Origin: Bacteroidaceae bacterium
GTDB taxonomy: Bacteria; Bacteroidota; Bacteroidia; Bacteroidales; Bacteroidaceae
Assembly (NCBI GenBank): GCA_017526905.1
Contig: JAFXQT010000040.1
Span: 1 to 49,302, forward strand
Direction of reading: 5' to 3'
DNA: 49,302 nt
Part shown: positions 25,840 to 32,750 of the stretch, in pieces
Layout of the letters: each line of letters starts with the position of its first letter
Numbering within the stretch: the stretch's first letter is position 1
Position numbers and translations under genes: made by a program
Notes under the pieces: model-generated
Seen by the model: the letters and a program-made list of their open reading frames with translations, nothing else
Told to the model about the DNA's origin: nothing
Database searches by the model: none

Positions 25840-25941
25840 CGCCCCTCCGCCCCAAGCCTCCCTGGACTCTGCAACGGTACATGCCTTGTATTTAGTCACC
25901 GATACGCGCCGCGCACTTCTTCCATACCATCTTCACACCTC

Positions 25942-26091
25942 TTACTCCTTCCCCATCTTCTTCCTTTTATTCTCCTTCCGTTTCTTCAGTTCGTCGGCCA
26001 CCGACAGGAAGCCGATGAAGATGCCGGCAAGGCCCAGCAGCAGGCTGATTAGGTCAAAGTTCTCTTTGGCCCACGACATAAGTGTATCCAT
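25942..26091 (-). CDS. Small single-span membrane protein with a basic tail (49 aa)
   Basis: MDTLMSWAKENFD leads into one strong membrane helix (LISLLLGLAGIFIGFLSVA) and a Lys/Arg-rich tail (DELKKRKENKRKKMGKE). I chose the ATG ending at 26091 because a perfect AGGAGG (26099-26104 on this strand) lies 7 nt upstream; an ATG two codons earlier is too close. Shine-Dalgarno sequences are rare in this window, so this one stands out. The stop codon of the preceding tiny ORF overlaps the AGGAGG, implying translational coupling. One helix plus a basic tail resembles type I toxins and small holin-like peptides, but no function is shown. Confidence 0.65.
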   Translation of the reverse strand: MDTLMSWAKENFDLISLLLGLAGIFIGFLSVADELKKRKENKRKKMGKE

Positions 26092-26102
26092 AATCATTCC
26101 TC

Positions 26103-26207
26103 CTATTGCTCTTTGGCTTGTCCTAATTCCTTCATGAATTCGCAAATCTGCCTATTCTGTTGCTCACCCTCGGCTACGAGTTGTTTCAGGCAAGCGTTGG
26201 CGGCCAC
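26103..26207 (-). CDS. Candidate 34-aa soluble peptide coupled to the small membrane protein
   Basis: GTG-started ORF VAANACLKQLVAEGEQQNRQ... ending KELGQAKEQ; amphipathic and probably helical. Its TAG stop overlaps the AGGAGG of the next ORF. It lies downstream of a clear -7 box (26288-26295), and the GTG sits beside a CGATG/CATCG hairpin. A stop codon three codons upstream rules out a longer form without frameshift. It could instead be only a leader cistron. Confidence 0.45.
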   Translation of the reverse strand: MAANACLKQLVAEGEQQNRQICEFMKELGQAKEQ

Positions 26208-26244
26208 GATGCCATATCATCGCCCTTTGCAGGTGATGGTGCAA

Positions 26245-26268
26245 ACGGCCGTCAGGCGGTATGGCCGT
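26245..26268 (-). other. Leader hairpin of the small-protein cassette
   Basis: ACGGCC and GGCCGT form a 6-bp stem with a 12-nt loop in the presumed 5' leader between the promoter and the 34-aa ORF. Confidence 0.4.
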
Positions 26269-26287
26269 CTTCCGGCCCTTGCGGCCA

Positions 26288-26295
26288 CAAAGATA
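26288..26295 (-). promoter_or_regulatory. Promoter -7 box for the small-protein cassette
   Basis: TATCTTTG on the minus strand, followed by TGGCC, a perfect TAnnTTTG match. It faces away from the pgi promoter 50 bp to the right. Confidence 0.65.
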
Positions 26296-26338
26296 ACGAA
26301 AAGTTGATAAAGATGCCGCTTTTCTCGGAAAAAAGAAG

Positions 26339-26346
26339 TACTTTTG
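26339..26346 (+). promoter_or_regulatory. pgi promoter -7 box
   Basis: TACTTTTG, a perfect TAnnTTTG match, 36 bp before the pgi ATG. pgi is therefore transcribed from its own promoter and does not depend on lysS-gpsA. Confidence 0.7.
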
Positions 26347-26382
26347 CGCGCGATAAGAATATCACTTCAAACAAACCAGAAT

Positions 26383-27738
26383 ATGATTAAGCTCGACACA
26401 ACAAAAGTAGCGCCCTTTGTGAGCGCAGAGACTATCAATGCTTTGGAACCCCGCGTGACCGAAGCACAAAAGGCACTGGAGGCAGGCACCTGCCCCGGCA
26501 ACGATTTCCTGGGATGGCTGCACCTGCCCACCAGCATCACCCCTGAGTTCCTGGCCGAGATCCAGGCCACGGCCAATGTGCTGCGCCAGGAGTGCGAGGC
26601 TGTGGTGGTGGCCGGCATCGGCGGCTCCTACCTGGGCGCCAAGGCCGTGATCGAAGCCCTGAGCAACAGTTTCCAGTGGCTCATTTCCTCCCCTCGGGGA
26701 GGTCAGGAGGGGGCCAACCCCACTATCCTGTTTGCCGGCAACAACATCGGCGAAGACTACCTGAGCGAACTGACCGCCTACCTGCGCACCAAGAAGTTCG
26801 GCGTGATCAACATTTCCAAGAGCGGCACCACCACCGAGACTGCCCTGGCCTTCCGTCTGCTGAAGAAGCAGTGTGAGGAACAGCGCGGCAAGGATGTGGC
26901 CCGCAAGGTGATTGTGGCCATTACCGACGCCAAGCGCGGCGCCGCACGCACCTGCGCTGACAAGGAGGGCTACAAGAGCTTCGTGATTCCCGACAACGTG
27001 GGCGGCCGCTTCAGCGTGCTCACGCCCGTGGGCCTGCTGCCCATCGCCGTGGCCGGCTTCGACATCGAGACTCTGGTGCGCGGCGCACAAGACATGGAGA
27101 AGGCTTGCGGTGCCGACGTGCCCATGGCCGAGAACCCCGCCGCCCAGTATGCCGCCACACGCTTCGCCCTGTACGAGGCCGGCAAGAAGATTGAGATTCT
27201 GGCCAACTACCAGCCCAAGCTGCACTTCATGGCCGAATGGTGGAAACAGCTGTATGGCGAGAGCGAGGGCAAGGACAAGAAGGGCATCTATCCCGCCAGC
27301 GTGGACCTGACCACCGACCTGCACTCCATGGGCCAGTGGATCCAAGACGGCGAGCGCACCATCTTCGAGACGGTGCTGAGCGTGCTTGAGCCTGAGCACA
27401 CCCTGCTCTTTCCCAGCGACGAGGAGAACCTGGACGGCCTGAACTTCCTGGCCGGCAAGCGTGTGGATGAGGTGAACAAGATGGCCGAACTGGGCACCCA
27501 ACTGGCACATGTGGACGGCGGCGTGCCCAACATTCGCATTGCCATGGACCGTCTGGATGCCTACCACCTGGGCCAACTCATCTACTTCTTCGAGCGGGCC
27601 TGCGGCATCCACTGCCAACTGCTGGGTGTAAACGCCTTCAACCAGCCCGGCGTGGAGGCCTACAAGAAGAACATGTTCGCCCTGCTGGGCAAGCCAGGAT
27701 ACGAGAAGGAGACGGAGGCAATTAAGGCGAGACTCTGA
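26383..27738 (+). CDS. pgi: Glucose-6-phosphate isomerase
   Basis: Interconverts glucose 6-phosphate and fructose 6-phosphate. Phosphate-binding and active-site motifs are [46 protein letters not shown] and the catalytic lysine in [16 protein letters not shown]. 451 residues, as in other Bacteroidales. I start at ATG 26383, after the promoter. Residues ~102-113 ([12 protein letters not shown]) come from a GC-rich palindromic element inserted between the conserved SNSFQWL and [15 protein letters not shown]. The stop overlaps the HAD gene start by one base (TGATG). Confidence 0.95.
   Translation: MIKLDTTKVAPFVSAETINALEPRVTEAQKALEAGTCPGNDFLGWLHLPTSITPEFLAEIQATANVLRQECEAVVVAGIGGSYLGAKAVIEALSNSFQWLISSPRGGQEGANPTILFAGNNIGEDYLSELTAYLRTKKFGVINISKSGTTTETALAFRLLKKQCEEQRGKDVARKVIVAITDAKRGAARTCADKEGYKSFVIPDNVGGRFSVLTPVGLLPIAVAGFDIETLVRGAQDMEKACGADVPMAENPAAQYAATRFALYEAGKKIEILANYQPKLHFMAEWWKQLYGESEGKDKKGIYPASVDLTTDLHSMGQWIQDGERTIFETVLSVLEPEHTLLFPSDEENLDGLNFLAGKRVDEVNKMAELGTQLAHVDGGVPNIRIAMDRLDAYHLGQLIYFFERACGIHCQLLGVNAFNQPGVEAYKKNMFALLGKPGYEKETEAIKARL
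26687..26715. repeat. GC-rich palindromic element, in frame in pgi
   Basis: CCTCCCC-TC-GGGGAGG is a perfect 7-bp stem, followed by TCAGGAGGGGGCC. It is read in frame as [10 protein letters not shown] on a loop between two conserved strands of the enzyme. Confidence 0.75.
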
Positions 27739-28415
27739 TGCTTAAAGCTGTTCTCTTTGACATGGACGGCGTGCTGTTTGACAGCATGCCGGGCCATGCC
27801 GTGGCATGGGTCAAGGCTGTGCAGCGCTACGGCCTCTCGATGACACCCGAGGAAGTGTATATGAATGAGGGACGAACGGGGGCCGGCACCATAAACGCGT
27901 TGGCCCAACGCACCTGGGGGCGCAATGCCACGGAGCAGGAAATTAAAGATATCTATGCAGCCAAGAGCGAGGAATTTAACCGCTACTTCGAGGCGCAGGG
28001 CGAGGCTCCGGTCATCCCGGGCGTGAAGGAACTGCTGGAAAAGATACGCGCGCAAGGGCTGATGCGGGTGATTGTGACCGGCTCTGGACAACGCTCGCTG
28101 CTGGACAACCTGAACCGCCACTTCCCCGGACAATTCACACGCGAGCTCATGGTCACAGCCTTCGATGTGAAACGCGGGAAGCCCTACCCAGAGCCCTACT
28201 TGATGGGACTGCAGAAGGCCGGCATCACGGCCGAACAGGCGGTGGTGGTGGAAAATGCGCCTTTAGGTGTTCAGGCAGCCCGGGCTGCCGGCATCTACAC
28301 CATCGCTGTGAATACCGGACCGCTGCCCGACAGCGTGCTGTGGGAAGCCGGTGCCAATGCCGTGTTCTCATCCATGCAGGAGTTGTCAGAGAAGATGGGG
28401 AGCATTGAAGATTAG
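27738..28415 (+). CDS. HAD-superfamily phosphatase, beta-phosphoglucomutase-like
   Basis: A 225-residue HAD hydrolase. Motif I is FDMDGVLFDS with the nucleophile Asp, motif II VTGSGQ, motif III the Lys in KRGKPYPEPY, and motif IV ENAPLGVQAARAAG. The helical cap between motifs I and II (HAVAWVKAVQRYGLSMTPEE) is of the beta-PGM/phosphatase type. Overlap with pgi implies co-translation and a sugar-phosphate substrate; the exact one is unknown. Confidence 0.9.
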   Translation: MLKAVLFDMDGVLFDSMPGHAVAWVKAVQRYGLSMTPEEVYMNEGRTGAGTINALAQRTWGRNATEQEIKDIYAAKSEEFNRYFEAQGEAPVIPGVKELLEKIRAQGLMRVIVTGSGQRSLLDNLNRHFPGQFTRELMVTAFDVKRGKPYPEPYLMGLQKAGITAEQAVVVENAPLGVQAARAAGIYTIAVNTGPLPDSVLWEAGANAVFSSMQELSEKMGSIED

Positions 28416-28423
28416 TCTTCAAT
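28404..28423. terminator. Symmetrical hairpin at the HAD / DUF4230 convergent junction
   Basis: ATTGAAGA-TTAG-TCTTCAAT is a perfect 8-bp stem whose loop holds the HAD stop codon; the opposing DUF4230 stop is the next base. It sits between convergent genes and could end or stabilise both RNAs, although no T-run follows on either side. Confidence 0.55.
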
Positions 28424-29047
28424 CTACTCAAACCTTATCTCGAAGTAGTTGAAGCCAAACGAGCGGAAGAGGGTGGTGAGTTGTTCGCGCGCGTTGTCCT
28501 CGGCCTTACGCAGGTTGGCGGGCGAGAGGCAACGGCGCTTCATGGCAGCAGCAGCCTTTTTGTACATGGCCTCCTTGGCAGCGGCGTTCCAATCGCCGCT
28601 CTCATAAAAGGAACGCGTGCGTGCCTCGTCGATGAAATGCTCGGAGAGCAGACGCACGTGCGGCACCACGGCACTGACCGTGTCGCCATGAGCCAAGAGC
28701 CACCCTTCCTTGCACGTCTGCATGTCAATACCCAGGCGCAACGTACCTTTATAAATGCGCACCAGACGGTCATCGCGACCCAACAGACGCGGGCGCACTG
28801 TATCGATCAGTTCCTCGTCGGCCACGGAGAGGAACTCCCACTGCCCGATACGCTCTATGCTACGGATTTGTGTGGGGGTCAGTTCAATGGCGTTTGAGTG
28901 TGTCACTCCCACCTTGACCAGGCTGCCCTGATCCTCGTGGCACTGACGCATCCATACCGCCACTCCGACCAGGAGGACAATGACCGTCCACTTGCTCAGC
29001 TGATCCTCGTGCTGCCGTAGCCATTCGCGAATCTGATTCCACGTCAT
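28424..29047 (-). CDS. DUF4230 protein, membrane-anchored
   Basis: A 207-residue protein with an N-terminal membrane helix (KWTVIVLLVGVAVWM) and a periplasmic DUF4230-type domain (LRLGIDMQTCKEGWLLAHGD, ARTRSFYESGDWNAAAKEAM, then FRSFGFNYFEIRFE). It overlaps the upstream DUF4230 lipoprotein by ATGA. The two are divergent paralogues and probably act together at the envelope. The family's function is not established. Confidence 0.82.
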   Translation of the reverse strand: MTWNQIREWLRQHEDQLSKWTVIVLLVGVAVWMRQCHEDQGSLVKVGVTHSNAIELTPTQIRSIERIGQWEFLSVADEELIDTVRPRLLGRDDRLVRIYKGTLRLGIDMQTCKEGWLLAHGDTVSAVVPHVRLLSEHFIDEARTRSFYESGDWNAAAKEAMYKKAAAAMKRRCLSPANLRKAEDNAREQLTTLFRSFGFNYFEIRFE

Positions 29048-29760
29048 TGTCCACCTCCTTTCTTGTTCAGTTTCACCACGCTGTTCTCCGCATCGTACAG
29101 GCGCGGCATATCGGCCTTGCCAAAATCCTTGCGGAAGGTTACTACAATGCGCTCCTCTTTATACCCCATTCGGGCAAAGAGAGGTATGAGTTGTGCGGCC
29201 GCGCTCTGGCGAGCCGTTTCCAAGATGCCCATCTGCGGCACGGTGCGTAACACCGCCTCAACGCCCTGACGGGTGTAGTCGGCCATTTCCTGGTCGGTGA
29301 AGTCGCTCCGCAGCCAATCCACATATTGCTGCATCTGTGCATGTTCCACTTTCGAGGCTGTGACCACCACCTTTGGGTCGGGCAGCGTTACGTGCAATGT
29401 GCTGCCATCGGCCGACCGCTCAATGTTGCGGGTGCTGAAACCGGAGAAATCCACATAAGCCTTCAGCGTGACATTGATGGGGATAGCTATCTTGCGGTCG
29501 CCCAACGAGATGGGGGTCTTGTAGGTCATGCCTCCGATTGAAGCCTCCAGGTAGCGCACGTCATCGTGCGTTACAATCTTATGCACCTGATACTCGGCCG
29601 TGTAGAGTTTAGACACACGGGACACCTGCAGCACCAGCCCGTCGCTATCGGGCAGCTGCTCCATATTGGCCTGTCCGGCCTGTTCTGCCCCTTCGTGGCA
29701 AGCGCCCAGAAGCATGGTTGCAAGGAGCACGAGAGGCATGAAAACACTTTTTCTGTTCAT
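29044..29760 (-). CDS. DUF4230 lipoprotein
   Basis: A 238-residue lipoprotein with lipobox LLGAC (Cys21) and a DUF4230 domain (YKTPISLGDRKIAIPINVTL, LKAYVDFSGF, then FARMGYKEERIVVTFRKDF). First gene of a two-gene DUF4230 operon; the next gene starts within its stop. A weak -7-like TAATTTCG lies about 12 bp upstream of the start. It is transcribed divergently from the DUF4738 gene. Confidence 0.82.
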   Translation of the reverse strand: MNRKSVFMPLVLLATMLLGACHEGAEQAGQANMEQLPDSDGLVLQVSRVSKLYTAEYQVHKIVTHDDVRYLEASIGGMTYKTPISLGDRKIAIPINVTLKAYVDFSGFSTRNIERSADGSTLHVTLPDPKVVVTASKVEHAQMQQYVDWLRSDFTDQEMADYTRQGVEAVLRTVPQMGILETARQSAAAQLIPLFARMGYKEERIVVTFRKDFGKADMPRLYDAENSVVKLNKKGGGQ

Positions 29761-29798
29761 TTCGGTGCGAAATTACGCATTTATTCAGATTTAATCGC

Positions 29799-29806
29799 TA
29801 CTTTTG
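29799..29806 (+). promoter_or_regulatory. Promoter -7 box for the DUF4738 lipoprotein
   Basis: TACTTTTG, a perfect TAnnTTTG match, 21 bp before ATG 29828. This also argues against starting the gene at 29804. Confidence 0.7.
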
Positions 29807-29827
29807 TGGCAAAATAACGCATCGACA

Positions 29828-30397
29828 ATGAAAATAACTCAGAAAACAGGCCTCTGTGCATGCTGTGCCGCAGTCCTCATGCTGACCGCCTGCGGCAGCA
29901 AAAACAAGCAGGCTGAAGCCTTGGTCGGCCAGGGCGACATGGAAGTGAACGACACCATTTCCGGCATCCAACGGATGCGCACCTACAACTACACCGACTC
30001 GGTGCAGCATGGGTCGCATCTCTATGTCTATACAATTCACCGCGAGGCTTCGGACTCGCTGCCCACAGTGACCGACGAATCGGGCTACGTGTTTGCCGAC
30101 AACATCTACCAACTGACCATTCTCAAGGACGGACGTCCGTTCGTGAACCGCCGCTTCGCCAAATCGGACTTTGCCCACCTGCTCTCGGCCGACTTCCGCA
30201 GGCAAGGCATTCTGGATGGCTTCATGTGCGACACCAGCCAGCCCGGCCTGCATTTCGCCGTGAGTGTGAGCTACCCGCAGAGCGATATGTATGAACCCTT
30301 CCTGCTCAGCTTTGACGAACAAGGCGGCATGGTAATGGAACGTGACACGCGGTCGGACATAGAGACAGCGGACAGCGGCGAGGACGAAGGCGTTTAA
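29828..30397 (+). CDS. DUF4738 lipoprotein
   Basis: A 189-residue lipoprotein with lipobox LTAC (LMLTACGSK). The body matches what I know of the Bacteroidetes DUF4738 family: ESGYVFADNIYQLTILKDG, RPFVNRRFAKSDFAHLLSAD, FAVSVSYPQSDMYEPF. Start chosen from the lipoprotein signal and the promoter position. Cell-envelope role unknown. Confidence 0.8.
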   Translation: MKITQKTGLCACCAAVLMLTACGSKNKQAEALVGQGDMEVNDTISGIQRMRTYNYTDSVQHGSHLYVYTIHREASDSLPTVTDESGYVFADNIYQLTILKDGRPFVNRRFAKSDFAHLLSADFRRQGILDGFMCDTSQPGLHFAVSVSYPQSDMYEPFLLSFDEQGGMVMERDTRSDIETADSGEDEGV

Positions 30398-30438
30398 CCT
30401 CAATCGCACGATTCGGGCTTAAGCTCACCCCATCGTTC

Positions 30439-30456
30439 CTGCCGCCTCTACGGCAG
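30439..30456 (+). terminator. Possible terminator after the DUF4738 gene
   Basis: CTGCCG-CCTCTA-CGGCAG: a 6-bp stem with a 6-nt loop 41 bp after the stop, followed by only a weak T-rich stretch. Confidence 0.4.
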
Positions 30457-30533
30457 TAACAATCTTTCGCTTGGCGCTTGCAACACCTTGCTCTGCAAAG
30501 AATCTTCACTCTTCAAATTTCAATCTTCCAATA

Positions 30534-31100
30534 GTGAACATCATCAAAACCCCTATACCTGGCCTGCTCGTTATCGAGCCACGCATCTTTCACGACCCAC
30601 GCGGCTATTTCTTCGAATCCTTCTCCCAGAGAGAGTTTGAGGAGAAAGTGGCACCCATCCAGTTCGTTCAGGACAACGAGAGCATGTCTGCCTACGGTGT
30701 GATTCGTGGGCTGCACTTCCAGCGGCCGCCATTCACGCAGGCAAAGCTGGTCCGTTGCGTGCGCGGAGCTGTGCTCGACGTGGCTGTGGACATACGCGTG
30801 GGGTCGCCCACTTTCGGCCAGCATGTGGCTGTGGAACTGTCGGCAGAGAACCACCTCCAGTTCTTTATCCCGCACGGCTTTGCCCACGGTTTCTCTGTGC
30901 TCTCGGAAACCGCTGTGTTCCAATACAAGTGCGACAACTATTACGCCCCACAGGCGGAAGGCGGCATCCAACTGGCCGACCCAGCCCTGAACATTGACTG
31001 GCGAGTACCCGTAGAGCAAGCAATCCGCAGCGAAAAGGACCTGGCATTGCCTCTGCTGCAACACATGGACAACCCCTTTAAGTGGGAGCAGTCCCTTTAG
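30534..31100 (+). CDS. rfbC: dTDP-4-dehydrorhamnose 3,5-epimerase
   Basis: RmlC cupin enzyme of dTDP-L-rhamnose synthesis. The start region IIKTPIPGLLVIEPRIFHDP and RGYFFESF is typical; the catalytic His is in GVIRGLHFQRPP, with FFIPHGFAHGFSVLS and IDWRVP further on. 188 residues from the GTG at 30534, where homology begins; an ATG at 30471 adds 21 unrelated residues. It stands alone, without rfbA/B/D. It makes activated rhamnose for surface glycans, the opposite direction from the catabolic operon at 11-19 kb. Confidence 0.93.
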   Translation: MNIIKTPIPGLLVIEPRIFHDPRGYFFESFSQREFEEKVAPIQFVQDNESMSAYGVIRGLHFQRPPFTQAKLVRCVRGAVLDVAVDIRVGSPTFGQHVAVELSAENHLQFFIPHGFAHGFSVLSETAVFQYKCDNYYAPQAEGGIQLADPALNIDWRVPVEQAIRSEKDLALPLLQHMDNPFKWEQSL

Positions 31101-31221
31101 CCTCAATCGGTCAAAAAGACAGTTACGTACCCACAAAGGTCCCTTCTTGCCATCTGTCTTAAGGTGTGTTCTAAAAATTATTTCTTTCACCCCTTTAGAG
31201 TCTGCCCATGCCGGGCGAACC

Positions 31222-31255
31222 AAAAAAAGAGCGAAGGCTTAGCCTCCGCTCTTTT
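31222..31255. terminator. Bidirectional intrinsic terminator between rfbC and aqpZ
   Basis: AAAAGAGCGAAGGC-TTA-GCCTCCGCTCTTTT: a long stem with one mismatch, A-run on the left and T-run on the right. It lies in the 179-bp convergent gap and can stop transcription from both sides. A looser AAGACAG/CTGTCTT pair sits at 31116-31160. Confidence 0.85.
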
Positions 31256-31279
31256 ATGTTCATAATCCTTAGAATGTGT

Positions 31280-31954
31280 TTACTTCTCACACTTCTCGCA
31301 GTCGCTGCCAATGCAGCCCCAAATGCCTGCAGCGCAGATAGCACCGACAAACGGGCCTACGATGAAGATCCAAAGGTTGGACAGGGCTGTGCCTCCCTGG
31401 AACACTGCGGGAGCAATGCTACGGGCGGGATTCACACTGGTACCCGTGTAACGGATGCAAACGAGGTGAACAAGCACCAGCGACAGACCAATGGCCAGAC
31501 CTGCGAAATTGCCGGCACCCTTCTTGGCATCAGTGGTACCCAGTACAACGAGCACAAAGACACAGGTGAAGATAATCTCGGCCAGCAGACCGCCAATCAT
31601 AGTCACACCTTCCTGCAGGTCGTTGGCTCCAGTACCCTCCACTGCGGTGTTAGACGTGAGCAGATAGAGCAGGGCGCTACCGATGAAGGCACCAATCACT
31701 TGGAACAGCATGTACATGCAAGCATCCTTGGCGCTGATGCGCTTAGTGAGCAGACAGCCCAAGGTGATGGCTGGATTGATATGGCAACCGCTGATGCCGC
31801 CAATCGTATAGGCCATAGCCACAACTGCCAGACCGAAAGCCAATGCCGTAGCTGCTACGCCGGCGGGTTCGCCGCAACCAATGCTCGTTGCTACCCCGCA
31901 ACCCATCAGCACAAGAACCATTGTGCCGACCATTTCTGCTAAATACTTTTTCAT
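31280..31954 (-). CDS. aqpZ: Aquaporin Z-type channel
   Basis: A 224-residue six-helix major intrinsic protein that passes water. Both pore signatures are present: GCHINPAITLG and GTSVNPARSIAP. The first helix begins KKYLAEMVGTMVLVLMGCG. I start at the ATG ending at 31954, since 44 upstream in-frame codons show no family similarity. The C-terminus CEKCEK is Cys-rich. A 227-bp gap lies upstream (31955-32181); a weak TATTTTG-like box is near 32056. Confidence 0.93.
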   Translation of the reverse strand: MKKYLAEMVGTMVLVLMGCGVATSIGCGEPAGVAATALAFGLAVVAMAYTIGGISGCHINPAITLGCLLTKRISAKDACMYMLFQVIGAFIGSALLYLLTSNTAVEGTGANDLQEGVTMIGGLLAEIIFTCVFVLVVLGTTDAKKGAGNFAGLAIGLSLVLVHLVCIRYTGTSVNPARSIAPAVFQGGTALSNLWIFIVGPFVGAICAAGIWGCIGSDCEKCEK

Positions 31955-32181
31955 ACGCAATAAGGTTTTATAGGTGAATAAATGGGTGAATTCCAAAACT
32001 TCGGAGTGGCCTCCAGCCAAAGGCACGAGGGGCTTTTCCGTTCTCTTTTCGCCGTCAAAATAACAGCATTTTTCCCATTCCACCAAACTTTTTACGCACT
32101 TTCTCGGATTCCTGCTGCAATTTGTAGCATTGCACTGGACAGCCTGCCGTTCAGTTTCTCGTTCGGTCAGAACTAAACAAC

Positions 32182-32433
32182 TCAGTCAAAGCAAAGCCGT
32201 TCCAATTGCTCCACGGCCTGTGTGATATCGTCGGAAAAGCGCGAGTGGTCGCGCAGGAAATCCTGGCGACCACCGGCAAGGAGCTGATATAAATCGGGAT
32301 TCATCACATCGACATAATCGGCAATGGCCACCTCGATGTCGTCGCGCTGCCACTGGAGCGTGGAGTGGTCATAGACACGCTTTTTCTGATGAAAAAAGGT
32401 GTAGGCCGTTTCTATGTCGTAACGTGCAATCAT
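32182..32433 (-). CDS. Small conserved-looking hypothetical protein
   Basis: An 83-residue acidic soluble protein (MIARYDIETAYTFFHQKKRV, then LYQLLAGGRQDFLRDHSRF, ending ERLCFD). No signal peptide or membrane segment. Family not recognised. It begins 17 bp after the DUF4250 stop and looks co-transcribed with it. Confidence 0.7.
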   Translation of the reverse strand: MIARYDIETAYTFFHQKKRVYDHSTLQWQRDDIEVAIADYVDVMNPDLYQLLAGGRQDFLRDHSRFSDDITQAVEQLERLCFD

Positions 32434-32450
32434 AGCTATGCGGCCCTTGT

Positions 32451-32639
32451 TCAGCAGGGGCGCATCTGCCGCTGTGCCTCATTGTAGGCGAAGCCATGTT
32501 GAAGCAGATATGCTTTCAGTTCGTCTGGCTCGCGGTTGAAATAGTAACAGAGCGATTCCAGCGTATCAAACTCGTCGTCGCGCAACAGCATATTAATGGC
32601 CGAGACGAGCATGGCGGGGTCTTGGGGAAGATGGTCCAT
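32451..32639 (-). CDS. DUF4250 small protein
   Basis: A 62-residue protein with the DUF4250 pattern: LPQDPAMLVSAINMLLRD, an acidic helical centre (DEFDTLESLCYYF), and LLQHGFAYNEAQRQM. I start at the ATG ending at 32639; the in-frame sequence before it is translated simple repeat. Function unknown. Confidence 0.75.
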   Translation of the reverse strand: MDHLPQDPAMLVSAINMLLRDDEFDTLESLCYYFNREPDELKAYLLQHGFAYNEAQRQMRPC

Positions 32640-32642
32640 GGG

Positions 32643-32676
32643 GAATGACGAATGACGAATGATGAATGACGAATAT
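32643..32676. repeat. 7-bp simple repeat AATGACG
   Basis: About four and a half AATGACG/AATGATG units directly upstream of the DUF4250 start, in the gap after hisS. It takes the place of any normal leader sequence for that gene. Confidence 0.7.
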
Positions 32677-32750
32677 GCAGTCGGCCCGAAAGGACGCTTC
32701 GCTTGCGAAAAATGAAGATGGCCGTCGCCTCTGTACAACGGCCCCTCGAT

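Noticed and set aside
30534-31100. rfbC as part of the rhamnose catabolic system
   Set aside because: RfbC makes dTDP-L-rhamnose for glycan synthesis, is 11 kb away and stands alone; no regulatory link is visible.
31208-31942. 244-residue plus-strand frame opposite aqpZ
   Set aside because: Complement of a clear aquaporin with both NPA motifs on the other strand; composition is typical of a shadow frame and it starts in the terminator.
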